Part shown: positions 23,811 through 24,588 of the stretch, piece after piece
How the letters are laid out: the number at the start of each line of letters is the position of its first letter
How positions within the stretch are numbered: position 1 is the stretch's first letter
From: SLLW01 sp964388615
GTDB taxonomy: Bacteria > Bacteroidota > Rhodothermia > Balneolales > Natronogracilivirgulaceae
Reading direction: 5' to 3'
Assembly: GCA_964388615.1 (NCBI GenBank)
Contig: CAYMBG010000033.1
Location: 1 to 24,588, forward strand
DNA: 24,588 nt
The notes under the pieces: model-generated
Told to the model about the DNA's origin: nothing
What the model saw: only the letters and a program-made list of their open reading frames with translations
Databases searched by the model: none
Program-made: the position numbers and the translations under genes

Positions 23811-24588
23811 ATTCGTTGTCTTGTTTCACATCCTGAACAGATTTACTATCAGCTCCAAGTTCCTGGAAGACCCTGCTGGCTGCGCCGACATCCTCCATAT
23901 CATCTTTGGATCCAACGATGATATCCTGATATTTTTTGAGACCGGTACCTGCTGGTACCCGGTGTCCGACCACAACATTTTCTTTGAGTCCCATCAGGTT
24001 ATCGGCTTTTGCCTCAATAGCAGCCTGTGTCAGGACCTTAGTTGTTTCCTGGAAGGATGATGCCGACAACCAGCTATCGGTAGACAATGCCGCCCGTGTA
24101 ATACCAAGCAAGATAGGCTTGGAAATAGCAGGTTCGGCTGGTCTTGTTTCGATCTCCTTTTTATCCTCTGCAATAAGCTTGGAGTTAATCTCCCTGATTT
24201 CTCTCCTTTCAAGGGTCTTACCAAGTTGGAGTTCACTTTCCCCGGCATTGATAACAACATGTTTGCCAATGAGAGAATCATTCGTCCGGTTTACTTCAAA
24301 CCGGTCAACTTTATCTCCCTCAAGGTACATCGTATCACCTGGATCGGTGATCTCCACTTTTTGCATCATAGTCCGCACAATAGTCTCGATGTGCTTGTCA
24401 CTGATCTTAACACCCTGTAACCGGTAGACCTCCTGAATTTCGTTAACCAGATAGGATTGAACGGCAAAAGGCCCTAATATATTAAGGATATCCTGTGGCA
24501 TGATAATACCATCAGACAAGGCCTGTCCAGCTTTAACAAAATCATTCTCTTGTACCAGGATATGTTTTGCCAGGGAAATTAAATAGGT
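23809..24588 (-). CDS. rpoC: RNA polymerase beta' subunit, C-terminal part (5' end outside window)
   Basis: 260 codons remain open to the right edge. Reading in from the edge: TYLISLAKHILVQENDFVKA, then LSDGIIMPQDILNILGP, YRLQGVKISDKHIETIVRTM, GLKENVVVGHRVPAGTG and SWLSASSFQETTKVLTQAAI, all strongly conserved RpoC C-terminal segments (Rpb1 domain 5 and the C-terminal clamp part). The final about 40 residues are acidic and variable. This is the catalytic-core subunit of RNA polymerase; the gene runs off the right end and is expected to follow rpoB further right. Confidence 0.97.
   Translation of the reverse strand, partial: TYLISLAKHILVQENDFVKAGQALSDGIIMPQDILNILGPFAVQSYLVNEIQEVYRLQGVKISDKHIETIVRTMMQKVEITDPGDTMYLEGDKVDRFEVNRTNDSLIGKHVVINAGESELQLGKTLERREIREINSKLIAEDKKEIETRPAEPAISKPILLGITRAALSTDSWLSASSFQETTKVLTQAAIEAKADNLMGLKENVVVGHRVPAGTGLKKYQDIIVGSKDDMEDVGAASRVFQELGADSKSVQDVKQDNE

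Noticed and set aside
1..24588. CRISPR arrays, insertion sequences, integrases, prophage genes
   Set aside because: No regularly spaced repeats, transposase or integrase motifs, or long terminal repeats were seen on either strand.

Overview
The window reads as a chromosomal piece of a Bacteroidota-like bacterium. A SusC/SusD pair, many lipobox secretion signals and A/T-rich leaders point to the Bacteroidota/Rhodothermota/Balneolota group. I lean to Balneolota (Balneolaceae-like) because some genes have clear Shine-Dalgarno sequences (GGAGG before the ROK kinase, GGAGGAGGTG before the macro-domain gene) and many proteins are rich in Asp and Glu, which fits a mild halophile. That placement is inference; no rRNA or tRNA gene was seen.

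Bases 1 to about 17,500 form a sugar-utilisation locus for an amino-sugar polymer, most simply chitin or chitosan. In order: a partial secreted protein (minus), a SusC-SusD-lipoprotein operon (minus), a GH18 chitinase lipoprotein preceded by a secreted protein with two tandem repeats (minus), a divergent CE4/NodB polysaccharide deacetylase lipoprotein (plus), an operon of GH2 exo-beta-D-glucosaminidase-like lipoprotein, ROK sugar kinase and an unassigned secreted probable TIM-barrel protein (minus), and a NagB glucosamine-6-phosphate deaminase fused to a PIG-L/LmbE deacetylase domain (minus). Read together: GH18 cuts the chain, CE4 removes acetyl groups, GH2 releases glucosamine, SusCD imports oligomers over the outer membrane, the ROK kinase phosphorylates the sugar, and NagB makes fructose-6-phosphate plus ammonia. 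No GH20 hexosaminidase, stand-alone NagA, inner-membrane sugar transporter or regulator gene lies in the window.

Four intergenic regions of this locus carry one near-palindromic 16-bp box (consensus TTGGGANCGGTTCCAT, central CG, LacI-operator-like). They lie before the partial gene, before susC, in the divergent chitinase/deacetylase spacer, and before the GH2 operon. This ties at least four transcription units into one regulon; nagB has no such box.

Bases from about 17,770 to the end look like ordinary chromosome: a small lipoprotein gene behind a DUF4405-type membrane protein (minus), a macro-domain protein (minus), a plus-strand group of an RlmI-like rRNA methyltransferase, an RlpA/SPOR lipoprotein, a CrtI-type phytoene desaturase and a YtxH-like protein, and the 3' part of rpoC (minus), which meets YtxH at a strong two-way terminator. 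No mobile element, CRISPR array or RNA gene was found.
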